Positions 42,521-50,426 of a stretch of DNA of 64,000 nucleotides are shown in pieces; the first letter of the stretch is position 1, and each line of letters opens with the position of its first letter. Source of the stretch: Bacteroides zoogleoformans (lineage in GTDB: Bacteria > Bacteroidota > Bacteroidia > Bacteroidales > Bacteroidaceae); the NCBI RefSeq assembly GCF_002998435.1, contig NZ_CP027231.1, positions 248,001 to 312,000 on the forward strand, given 5' to 3'. A program made the position numbers and the translations under genes. The notes beneath the pieces were generated by a model. It had not been told where the DNA came from. It saw only the letters and a list, made by a program, of their open reading frames with translations, and made no database searches.

Positions 42521-43960
42521 ATGATAGAGTTGACGGCAGAAGAACTGAAGGCGCGTTTCAGTGACGATATATTCAAGCAAATATCCGAGACGGCTGACGG
42601 GCTGGGATTGGAGTGTTATGTGGTGGGCGGATATGTGCGCGACATATTCTTGCAACGTCCCTCCAAGGATATCGATGTAGTGGTGGTGGGCAGTGGCATA
42701 GCGATGGCCGAAGCGTTGGGGAAACGCTTGGGGCGAGGCGCGCATGTCTCTGTCTTCAAGAACTTCGGTACGGCGCAGGTGAAACATCGTGGCGTGGAGG
42801 TGGAGTTCGTGGGGGCGCGGAAAGAGTCGTATACACACGACTCACGCAAGCCGATGGTGGAAGACGGCACTCTGGAAGATGACCAGAACCGCCGCGACTT
42901 TACCATCAATGCCCTGGCCGTCTGCCTGAACCGTGCACGCTATGGCGAACTGGTGGACCCTTTCGGCGGGATGGAAGACATGAAAGAGAGAACCATCCGT
43001 ACGCCGCTCGACCCCGACATCACTTTCTGTGACGACCCTTTGCGCATGATGCGCTGCATCCGTTTCGCCACCCAACTGAACTTTTACATAGACGACGAGA
43101 CGTTCGATTCGTTGTGCCGCAACCGCGAACGTATCTCCATCATCTCCAAAGAGCGCATTGCCGATGAACTGAACAAAATCATCCTTGCCCCCATACCTTC
43201 CAAGGGATTTATCGACTTGGAACGATGCGGGTTGCTGGAGCTAATCTTCCCCGAACTGGTGGCGCTGCAAGGTGTGGAAACCCGCAACGGACGGGCGCAT
43301 AAGGATAATTTCTATCATACCCTCGAGGTGCTTGATAATATCAGCAAGCAGACCGATGACCTCTGGTTGCGTTGGGCTGCGATTCTGCACGACATCGCCA
43401 AACCCGTGACCAAGCGTTGGGAACCTCGTGTGGGATGGACTTTCCACAATCATAACTTCATTGGCGAGAAGATGGTGCCCGAAATCTTCCGCAAGATGAA
43501 GTTGCCCATGAACGAGAAGATGAAGTTCGTGCAGAAGATGGTGAGCCTGCACATGCGTCCCATTGTGATTGCAGATGATGTGGTGACCGACTCGGCCGTG
43601 CGGCGCCTTCTGTTTGAGGCCGGAGATGATATAGACAGCCTGATGACTTTGTGCGAGGCCGACATCACGTCCAAGAACATGGAGCGCAAGAAGCGTTTTC
43701 TGGATAATTTCCGGTTGGTGCGCCGGAAGCTGAAGGACTTGGAAGAACGCGACCGCATCCGTAACTTCCAGCCTCCGGTGAGCGGGGAAGAAATCATGAA
43801 GACCTTCGGGCTTTCTCCTTGCCGCCAGGTGGGGGCGTTGAAGAGTGCCATCAAAGATGCCATTCTGGACGGCGTCATCCCCAATGAATACGGAGCCGCC
43901 CGTGCATTCATGCTGCAACGGGCGGAAAAGATGGGCTTGAAAGTGAACCAGGAAAGGTGA
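42521..43960 (+). CDS. cca: CCA-adding tRNA nucleotidyltransferase with HD domain
   Basis: Adds or repairs the CCA end of tRNAs, needed here because both tRNAs in the window lack encoded CCA. The 479-residue class II enzyme has the nucleotidyltransferase head with GG at 36-37 and the metal pair Asp50/Asp52 (SKDIDVVVVG), the ERR-like DFTINALAVCLN segment near 127-138, the DDPLRMMRCIRFATQL neck motif near 170-185 and the RNA-binding body. An HD phosphohydrolase domain follows, with ILHDIAKPVTKRW near 287-299. The C-terminal tail is basic. The start is the first ATG after the -7 box. Confidence 0.95.
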   Translation: MIELTAEELKARFSDDIFKQISETADGLGLECYVVGGYVRDIFLQRPSKDIDVVVVGSGIAMAEALGKRLGRGAHVSVFKNFGTAQVKHRGVEVEFVGARKESYTHDSRKPMVEDGTLEDDQNRRDFTINALAVCLNRARYGELVDPFGGMEDMKERTIRTPLDPDITFCDDPLRMMRCIRFATQLNFYIDDETFDSLCRNRERISIISKERIADELNKIILAPIPSKGFIDLERCGLLELIFPELVALQGVETRNGRAHKDNFYHTLEVLDNISKQTDDLWLRWAAILHDIAKPVTKRWEPRVGWTFHNHNFIGEKMVPEIFRKMKLPMNEKMKFVQKMVSLHMRPIVIADDVVTDSAVRRLLFEAGDDIDSLMTLCEADITSKNMERKKRFLDNFRLVRRKLKDLEERDRIRNFQPPVSGEEIMKTFGLSPCRQVGALKSAIKDAILDGVIPNEYGAARAFMLQRAEKMGLKVNQER

Positions 43961-44006
43961 GCGAGCTTCTTCTTTTTCGTCACTCTCTCTCTATATATAA
44001 TCGCCT

Positions 44007-46073
44007 TTAGTGATTGTGCTCTTTCAAGTATTCGTAAAAGGTGTATTGCGAGCGTACCCTTTCGTCTTGCGGGTGAGCCGATTTCGGGCAGTTACGCAAA
44101 TGGTCATCCACAAAGCAGGCTTTCCGCCTGTCAGATAGCTGTATGGAAAGCATGTCCGTCAGTTCGTTTTTCAAATCCGGATCCAGTATGGGGGCTACGG
44201 CCTCGATGCGGCGATAGAGATTGCGGCGCATCCAGTCGGGCGAGCCAAGGAAGAGCTTGGCTTCGCCTCCGTTGCCGAAGTACCACACGCGGGCATGCTC
44301 CAGAAAAGTGTCGACGATGCGTGTGACGCGGATGTTGCGGCTGTACATCTGTCCGGGGATGAGGCAGCAGATGCCGCGCACGATGAGGTCTATCTCCACG
44401 CCGGCTTCGGAGGCTTCGTACAGCCGGTCTATCATGGCGGGGTCTTGCAGCGCATTCATCTTGAGGATGATTCTGCCCCGTTTCCCGTCCTTTGCCAACT
44501 CTATTTCGCGGTCGATGAGGCGGTTCAGCTCGGGCATCAGGTTGAAACGTGCCACGAGCAGTTGGTGGAATACGGGGTTCTCTTTGCCTTGCAGGGTGCG
44601 GAACAGATTGTGGAGGTCGTTCACAATCACCGGATTGCAAGTGAACAGTCCACTGTCGGCATAAACCGTGGCCGTCTTTTCGTTGAAGTTGCCCGTGCTG
44701 ATGTAGGCATAGCCGGGCAGCTTGTCCTCTTGCCGGTCGTGCCGCAGCACCAATGCCACTTTGGCGTGTACCTTCAGTTTTGGAATGCTGTATATGATGT
44801 TGATGCCGGCACTTTTCATCATTTCGGCTGTGGCGAGGTTGTTCTCTTCGTCGAAGCGCGCTTTCAGTTCTACGAACACCGTGACTTCCTTGCCGTTGCG
44901 GGCGGCGGCTATCAAGGTATTGATGACGGTGGAGTTTTCTGCCACGCGATATTGGGTTACCATGATGGCGCGCACGTTCGGGTCGTGTACGGCCTCGTAT
45001 AGGAAATGTATGAAATGATCGAAAGAGTGGTAGGGATAATGTAGCAGCAAGTCTTTCTTCTCCACATAGCGGAAGATGGACTCGTGCTCGTCCAAACAGG
45101 CCAGCTTCATGGGCTGTGGCTTGTTGATGGGAGGTGCCGGCCGGTGGGGGTTGGGCAGATGGCGCAGGTCTTCCAGGTTGAGGTGCTTGTCGCCGGGCAC
45201 CAGTTCGCGGCGGTCTATGCGGTAGGCATCCACCAGGAAGTTAAGGAAGTCCGTCGGCATGGCGCGGTCGTACACAAAGCGGCAGATGGCGCCTATTTTG
45301 CGTTTCTTCACCTTCGTCTTCACCTGCTCTATGATTTCGGAAGTGGTGTTCACCGTATCGTCTATCAATATGTCCGCGTCTCGCGAAATCTTGATGCAAT
45401 AGCTGCTCTCTACCACGTAGCCGGGGAAGATGGCTCCGATATTGGCCTTGATGATGTCTTCAATGAACATCAGGTAGTGGTTTTCTCCCACTTTGGGCAG
45501 TTGGATGAAGCGCGGCACTTTGCTGTACGGCAGTTTCATGACGAAGTATTGGGTATGGTCGGGCGAGCCTGCCGGCAGACTTTTGGCGTAGAGGCGCACA
45601 GCCAGATAAAGGCGGTTGTCGCGCAGGAAAGAGACAATCTTATCCTTGCTTACCGGAACGGGCGACAAATAGGGGAATATCTCTTCGTGGAAGAAGTTGC
45701 GTATGAACGCCTGATGAAAAGGCTCCACATTCCGGCTCTGATAGAAGATGATGTGCTGCTTCTTCAGGGCCGGCAGAATCTGCTGTTCGTAGATGCGGAT
45801 GCGGTCTTCCAGTTGGCGGTTCACTTCGTCATTGATTTCTGCCACTAATTCGATGGCCGATTGCACCGACTCTTCGTCATTCTGCGTCACTCCGCAGGCA
45901 ATGGCCTTGTGGTCGGCCACCCGTATTTTGTAGAATTCTTCCAGGTTGGAGGAGTATATGGAAATAAAATTGATGCGCTCGTACAAGGGCAATGTGTCGT
46001 CTTCGGCCTCCAGCAACACGCGATAGTTGAAAGACAGCCAACTGATGTCACGCTTGAAGTATCTGTTCTTCAT
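44007..46073 (-). CDS. ppk: Polyphosphate kinase 1
   Basis: Makes inorganic polyphosphate from ATP reversibly. The start at 46073 gives 688 residues, the usual PPK1 length, with the N-terminal domain (FKRDISWLSFNYRVL near 4-18), the head domain, and the two phospholipase-D-like catalytic domains. HAKVALVLRHD near 435-445 carries the autophosphorylated His equivalent and GNFNEKTATVYADSGLFTC follows near 465-483. An upstream in-frame ATG at 46148 would cut across the promoter pair and is rejected. It has a divergent promoter shared with the phosphodiesterase gene. Confidence 0.96.
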   Translation of the reverse strand: MKNRYFKRDISWLSFNYRVLLEAEDDTLPLYERINFISIYSSNLEEFYKIRVADHKAIACGVTQNDEESVQSAIELVAEINDEVNRQLEDRIRIYEQQILPALKKQHIIFYQSRNVEPFHQAFIRNFFHEEIFPYLSPVPVSKDKIVSFLRDNRLYLAVRLYAKSLPAGSPDHTQYFVMKLPYSKVPRFIQLPKVGENHYLMFIEDIIKANIGAIFPGYVVESSYCIKISRDADILIDDTVNTTSEIIEQVKTKVKKRKIGAICRFVYDRAMPTDFLNFLVDAYRIDRRELVPGDKHLNLEDLRHLPNPHRPAPPINKPQPMKLACLDEHESIFRYVEKKDLLLHYPYHSFDHFIHFLYEAVHDPNVRAIMVTQYRVAENSTVINTLIAAARNGKEVTVFVELKARFDEENNLATAEMMKSAGINIIYSIPKLKVHAKVALVLRHDRQEDKLPGYAYISTGNFNEKTATVYADSGLFTCNPVIVNDLHNLFRTLQGKENPVFHQLLVARFNLMPELNRLIDREIELAKDGKRGRIILKMNALQDPAMIDRLYEASEAGVEIDLIVRGICCLIPGQMYSRNIRVTRIVDTFLEHARVWYFGNGGEAKLFLGSPDWMRRNLYRRIEAVAPILDPDLKNELTDMLSIQLSDRRKACFVDDHLRNCPKSAHPQDERVRSQYTFYEYLKEHNH

Positions 46074-46145
46074 AAGATTTCGGTTTAAGCGGGCAAGGAT
46101 GCAGACAGGCGCTGAAATAAATCGGTCTCTTGCTCTTATTTCGTC

Positions 46146-46163
46146 CAAATATAATTACCTTTG
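46146..46163. promoter_or_regulatory. Back-to-back -7 elements for ppk and the phosphodiesterase gene
   Basis: Minus-strand TATATTTG (46146-46153) serves ppk and plus-strand TACCTTTG (46156-46163) serves the phosphodiesterase. Only two base pairs separate the boxes, so RNA polymerase cannot occupy both sites at once. Confidence 0.65.
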
Positions 46164-46182
46164 TTTAATAAACAAAAGAAAG

Positions 46183-46674
46183 ATGACAAAAATTGGTCTA
46201 TTGTCGGATACGCATGCCTATTGGGACGAGAAGTATCTGCACTATTTCGAGCCATGCGACGAGATATGGCATGCCGGAGACATCGGTTCGACGGAAGTGG
46301 CACGGAAGCTGGCGGCTTTCCGCCCGTTCCGCGCCGTGTATGGCAACATCGACGGGCAGGAGTTGCGCCGGCTTTATCCGCAGACGCTACGCTTCACGAT
46401 AGACGGGGCGGAAGTGCTGATGAAGCACATCGGCGGATATCCCGGCAATTATGACCCTTCCGTCAAAGGCAGTCTGCTGGTGCATCCGCCCCGGCTTTTC
46501 ATCAGCGGACACTCTCATATCCTGAAGGTGAAGTATGACAAAACGTTGGACATGCTGCACATCAATCCCGGAGCCGCCGGCATCTCCGGCTTCCATAAGG
46601 TTCGCACCATGGTGCGCTTCGTGGTGGACAAGGGGACATTCAAAGACCTTGAAGTCATTGAACTGGCCGGCTGA
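46183..46674 (+). CDS. YfcE/MJ0936-family metallophosphodiesterase
   Basis: A small (163-residue) calcineurin-like phosphoesterase. The metal-binding motifs are in order: DTH at 9-11, GDIG in HAGDIG near 33-36, GNID near 60-63, then HI in KHIGG near 84 and GHSH near 107-110. GNID replaces the usual GNHD/GNCD at the catalytic His position, a known variation in this group. Substrate (cyclic nucleotide, phosphodiester) is unknown. A short gap from a back-to-back promoter pair and a plain intergenic end suggest a single-gene transcript. Confidence 0.88.
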   Translation: MTKIGLLSDTHAYWDEKYLHYFEPCDEIWHAGDIGSTEVARKLAAFRPFRAVYGNIDGQELRRLYPQTLRFTIDGAEVLMKHIGGYPGNYDPSVKGSLLVHPPRLFISGHSHILKVKYDKTLDMLHINPGAAGISGFHKVRTMVRFVVDKGTFKDLEVIELAG

Positions 46675-46753
46675 ACCGTTGCCGGCCTCATTCATCTCGT
46701 GGCTTCTGCTGAAAAAAACAGCTTGCATATTTTTTTTTACATCCGGTTTACAT

Positions 46754-46761
46754 TATATTTG
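46754..46761 (+). promoter_or_regulatory. Bacteroides -7 element (TATATTTG) for rfbA-rfbB
   Basis: TATATTTG 89 bp before the ATG at 46851; the long leader has no obvious structure. Confidence 0.5.
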
Positions 46762-46850
46762 CAGCCTGAATAGCAAGTAGAGCCGTGGGGCTTCGTCCTC
46801 CTTCTTATTTTATTCTCCGTTTGATGTATCACCGAAAATAGAACTGAAAT

Positions 46851-47723
46851 ATGAAAGGAATCATTCTTGCAGGTGGCAGCGCCACTCGTCTCTATCCCTT
46901 GTCCAAGGCTATCTCAAAGCAGATAATGCCCGTCTATGACAAACCCATGATATACTATCCGCTCTCTACGCTGATGCTGGCAGGCATACGCGAAGTGCTG
47001 ATTATCTCTACTCCTCGTGACTTACCCATGTTTCGCGATTTGCTTGGAACCGGCGAAGGGCTGGGAATGTCTTTCTCCTATAAAGTACAGGAAAACCCCA
47101 ACGGACTGGCGCAGGCCTTTGTGCTGGGCGCAGAGTTCCTGAACGGCGGGCCGGGTTGCCTCATTCTGGGCGACAACATGTTCTATGGGCAAGGCTTCTC
47201 GGCCATGCTGAAGCGCGCCGCCTCCATCGACAAGGGGGCCTGCATCTTCGGCTATTATGTGAAAGACCCCCGGGCTTATGGGGTCGTAGAGTTCGATGAT
47301 GAGGGGAAGGCCCTCTCTTTAGAGGAAAAACCGGCACACCCCAGAAGCAACTATGCCGTCCCCGGCCTTTATTTCTATGATTCCACCGTGACGGCCAAAG
47401 CGGCTTCTTTGAAACCTTCCGCCCGGGGCGAGTATGAGATAACCGACCTTAACCGTCTTTATTTAGACGAAGGCACGCTGAAAGTGGAACTCTTCGGCCG
47501 CGGTTTCGCATGGCTCGATACGGGCAACTGCGACAGCTTGCTCGAGGCAAGCAACTTTGTGGCTACCATACAGAACCGTCAAGGCTTCCGTGTCAGCTGC
47601 ATCGAGGAAATAGCATGGCGCAAGGGCTGGATAGACGTCGGCCAACTGTATCGCCTCGGCGAGCAGCTGGGAAAAACGGAGTACGGCAACTATCTGATGG
47701 AGCTTGCCGACTCGAGGAGATAA
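46851..47723 (+). CDS. rfbA: Glucose-1-phosphate thymidylyltransferase
   Basis: First enzyme of dTDP-rhamnose synthesis: dTTP plus glucose-1-phosphate gives dTDP-glucose. The 290-residue protein shows the nucleotidyl-transferase head [17 protein letters not shown] at 8-24 (Ala where most have Gly), [16 protein letters not shown] near 31-46, [14 protein letters not shown] near 104-117 and [15 protein letters not shown] near 223-237. Length matches RmlA. rfbB follows after 69 bp and both read from the same promoter, so they form a two-gene unit; the rest of the rhamnose pathway (rfbC, rfbD) is not in the window. Confidence 0.95.
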   Translation: MKGIILAGGSATRLYPLSKAISKQIMPVYDKPMIYYPLSTLMLAGIREVLIISTPRDLPMFRDLLGTGEGLGMSFSYKVQENPNGLAQAFVLGAEFLNGGPGCLILGDNMFYGQGFSAMLKRAASIDKGACIFGYYVKDPRAYGVVEFDDEGKALSLEEKPAHPRSNYAVPGLYFYDSTVTAKAASLKPSARGEYEITDLNRLYLDEGTLKVELFGRGFAWLDTGNCDSLLEASNFVATIQNRQGFRVSCIEEIAWRKGWIDVGQLYRLGEQLGKTEYGNYLMELADSRR

Positions 47724-47792
47724 GAAACGGGAGGATACTCTAAAGCTCATCATTCAACATTCATCATTCAACAAAAAAAAACTCATAATCGC

Positions 47793-48932
47793 ATGAAGAC
47801 TTATCTTGTGACCGGTGCGGCCGGTTTTATCGGAGCCAATTATATCAAATACATACTGGCCAAACATGATGACATCAAAGTAGTGGTATTGGATGCCCTG
47901 ACCTATGCCGGAAACCTGGGAACCATTGCCGACGACATCGACGACGTGCGCTGCTTCTTCGTGAAGGGAGATATTTGCGACCGCGCGTTGGTGGATGACC
48001 TGTTTGCCCGATATAAATTCGACTATGTGGTGAACTTTGCAGCCGAAAGCCATGTGGACCGCAGTATCGAGAATCCGCAACTCTTCCTGACGGTGAACAT
48101 TCTGGGCACGCAGAACCTGCTGGACGCCGCCCGCCGCGCTTGGGTGACGGGCAAGGACCAGGCCGGCTATCCCGCTTGGCGCCCGGGTGTGCGCTATCAT
48201 CAGGTCTCGACGGACGAAGTCTACGGCTCGTTGGGCGCCGAAGGCTACTTCACGGAGCAGACCCCGCTATGCCCCCACAGTCCGTACAGCGCATCCAAGA
48301 CGAGCGCCGATATGGTGGTGATGGCCTATCACGACACCTACAAGATGCCCGTGACCATTACCCGCTGTTCAAACAACTACGGGCCCTATCACTTCCCCGA
48401 GAAGCTGATTCCGTTGATCATCAAGAATATCTTGGAAGGGAAGAAGCTTCCCGTCTATGGCGACGGCAGCAACGTGCGCGACTGGCTGTATGTGGAAGAC
48501 CATTGCAAGGCCATCGACCTTGTGGTGCGCAAAGGCGCGGAGGGCGAAGTCTACAATGTGGGCGGCCATAACGAAAAGACCAACTTGGAGATCGTGAAAC
48601 TGACCATCTCTACCATTCACCGCCTGCTGGAGGAAGAGCCCAAGTATCGCGAAGTGTTGAAGAAAAAAGAGAAGGATGCTGCCGGTCAGATTGATATCAG
48701 CTGGATAAACGAAGACCTGATTACCTTCGTCAAAGACCGTCTGGGGCACGACCAACGCTATGCCATCGACCCAACGAAGATTACCGAGGCCCTCGGCTGG
48801 CGTCCCGAGACGAAGTTTGAGCAGGGCATCGTGAAGACTATCGAATGGTACCTCAACCATCAGGACTGGGTGGGCGAAGTGACCAGCGGCGACTATCAGA
48901 AGTATTACGAACGGATGTACGGAAAGAGATAA
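47793..48932 (+). CDS. rfbB: dTDP-glucose 4,6-dehydratase
   Basis: Converts dTDP-glucose to dTDP-4-keto-6-deoxyglucose with bound NAD. The 379-residue short-chain dehydrogenase opens MKTYLVTGAAGFIGANYIKY with GxxGxxG at 8-14. VSTDEVYGSLG near 138-148 carries the Thr-Asp-Glu triad and SPYSASKTSADM near 167-178 carries Tyr-x3-Lys. It is slightly longer than most RmlB (about 350), with an insert near 290-310 (KKKEKDAAGQ). Second gene of the rfbA-rfbB unit. Confidence 0.95.
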   Translation: MKTYLVTGAAGFIGANYIKYILAKHDDIKVVVLDALTYAGNLGTIADDIDDVRCFFVKGDICDRALVDDLFARYKFDYVVNFAAESHVDRSIENPQLFLTVNILGTQNLLDAARRAWVTGKDQAGYPAWRPGVRYHQVSTDEVYGSLGAEGYFTEQTPLCPHSPYSASKTSADMVVMAYHDTYKMPVTITRCSNNYGPYHFPEKLIPLIIKNILEGKKLPVYGDGSNVRDWLYVEDHCKAIDLVVRKGAEGEVYNVGGHNEKTNLEIVKLTISTIHRLLEEEPKYREVLKKKEKDAAGQIDISWINEDLITFVKDRLGHDQRYAIDPTKITEALGWRPETKFEQGIVKTIEWYLNHQDWVGEVTSGDYQKYYERMYGKR

Positions 48933-48959
48933 CCTGCTTTCTTAACCGGACAGAAAAAA

Positions 48960-49001
48960 GAGAGGGTGCCGATGTCTCTATGGAGGCGTCGGCACTCTCT
49001 C
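48960..49001 (+). terminator. Hairpin at the rfbB end of the 23-bp array
   Basis: gagagggtgccga (48960-48972) pairs with tcggcactctctc (48989-49001), one mismatch. It lies 27 bp past the rfbB stop and runs directly into the first repeat unit. Possible terminator; no U-tract. Confidence 0.5.
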
Positions 49002-49432
49002 TATAGAGACGTTGCCTGCCTCTCTATAGAGACGTTGCCTGCCTCTCTATAGAGACACTGCCTCCCTCTCTATAGAGGTGTCGCCTCCCTCTCTATAGAG
49101 GTGTCGCTTGCCTCTCTATAGAGACGTTGTTCGCCTCTCTATAGAGGTACAGGCGGCCTCTTTATCAAGGTGCCGCTTCTCTCTCTATAGAGACGTTGTT
49201 CGCCTCTCTATAGAGGTACAGGCGGCCTCTTTATCAAGGTGCCGCTTCTCTCTCTATAGGGGTGCTGCTTGTCTCACTGCGGTGATGCTGCCTGTCTCAC
49301 TGCGGTGACGTTACTTGTCTCACTGCGGTGACGCTGCCTGTCTCACTGCGGTGACGTTGCCCGCTTCACTGTGGTGACGTTGCCCACCTCACTGCGGTGT
49401 CGTCACCTGTCTCGCTTCGGTGACGCTTCTGC
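48998..49432. repeat. Tandem array of about 19 units of 23 bp with palindromic cores
   Basis: The unit is about 23 bp. Roughly twelve units carry the palindrome tctctatagaga (for example tctctatagagacgttgcctgcc), then seven carry tcactgcggtga (tctcactgcggtgacgttgcccg). The spacer half (acgttgcctg) is shared, so one family seems to have evolved from the other. A 69-bp block of three units is present twice. It lies between convergent genes rfbB and menA and contains no supported gene. Confidence 0.9.
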
Positions 49433-49461
49433 CCTCGCCGCAAGCTCTGTTTCGCTCGGAT

Positions 49462-50397
49462 TTACATCAGAATGGCTGCACTGAGCAGCAATCCCATAAG
49501 CAGCATGTTGCGCGAGGTTTCGGCAAGTATGCTGTTCAGTTCTTTGCCGCTTCGTATCCGGCACATCCGTTGCCAGGTGCGTACATGAAAAAAGAGGTAG
49601 AGTGGCGGCATGAGCAGTGCGGCCGGGTTGACGGGCAGGGCGGGGCTGCTGATGAGGTCGTTGTCTATGCCGAACCGGAAGGAGAGCAGGGTGGCGACGA
49701 TGCCCAGCCCCAGGTAGGCATAGCGCCCGAAAGGCTCGCCCAGGCGTACTATCAGTGTGCGCTTGCCGCTAAGGGCGTCTTGCTTGCGGTCGCGATAATT
49801 GTTCACTACCAGCAACGTGTCTGTCACCAATCCGCAGACGAGCGAGGCTACGACGACATCCGTCGTTATCTCGCCGGTTTGTACGTAGTAAGTTCCTGCC
49901 ACGGGGATGAAACCGAAGAAAACCAGCACCGCCAAGTCTCCCCATCCGTGATAGGAAAGTATCGTGGTGTAGAGAAAGGCGGACAGGACACAGAGCGCTC
50001 CCGCTGCCGTCAGCTCCCATCCGCCGTAAGGCAGCCTGTCCCCGCATGCGTAGAGCAATCCGCCTCCGGCCAGGCACGCGAGGAGGATGGCGAGCCCGAT
50101 GCCTTTCTTCATGGCCGTGGGCGTAATCCAGCCTTGTGCGCAGGCACGTTCCGGGCCGAGGCGGTCTTTGCGGTCGGTACCTTTCAGATGGTCGTAGAGG
50201 TCGTTGATGAAGTTGGCGGCCACCTGCATGCCGCAGGCAAAGAGCAGGCACAGCAGGGCGGGCAGGGGCTTGAACGCCTTGTGGGCAAGAGCCAGCGAAG
50301 TGGCTATCAGTACGGGGATAACGGCTCCCGTCAGCGTCTTGGGGCGGGCGGCGAGTATCCAGGCATGGATTGAGTTGGTCTTTATGGTTTCCATCAT
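49462..50397 (-). CDS. menA: 1,4-dihydroxy-2-naphthoate polyprenyltransferase
   Basis: Membrane enzyme of menaquinone synthesis that prenylates 1,4-dihydroxy-2-naphthoate. The 311-residue UbiA-family protein has about eight to nine hydrophobic segments and two Asp-rich prenyl-diphosphate motifs: NDLYDHLKGTD near 66-76 and NNYRDRKQD near 188-196. The N-terminal AWILAARPKTLTGAVIPVL near 12-30 is characteristic of MenA. It starts 29 bp after the stop of the receiver/dikinase-like gene, so it is probably co-transcribed with it. The next genes of the menaquinone pathway are not here. Confidence 0.9.
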   Translation of the reverse strand: MMETIKTNSIHAWILAARPKTLTGAVIPVLIATSLALAHKAFKPLPALLCLLFACGMQVAANFINDLYDHLKGTDRKDRLGPERACAQGWITPTAMKKGIGLAILLACLAGGGLLYACGDRLPYGGWELTAAGALCVLSAFLYTTILSYHGWGDLAVLVFFGFIPVAGTYYVQTGEITTDVVVASLVCGLVTDTLLVVNNYRDRKQDALSGKRTLIVRLGEPFGRYAYLGLGIVATLLSFRFGIDNDLISSPALPVNPAALLMPPLYLFFHVRTWQRMCRIRSGKELNSILAETSRNMLLMGLLLSAAILM

Positions 50398-50426
50398 GTT
50401 CTTTTCTGTATATGGGAAAAAAGCGT

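Noticed and set aside
46074..46148. Longer ppk start at 46148
   Set aside because: It would overlap the promoter boxes and add residues not found in PPK1; 688 residues from 46073 is the normal length.
49108..49308. Open frame of repeated residues inside the 23-bp array
   Set aside because: It only reflects the repeat period reading through 23-bp units; no start signal, no family.
48998..49432. 23-bp array as a CRISPR array
   Set aside because: Units are contiguous with no unique spacers, and there are two core sequences; a CRISPR array needs 28-37 bp repeats alternating with unique spacers of 30 bp or more.
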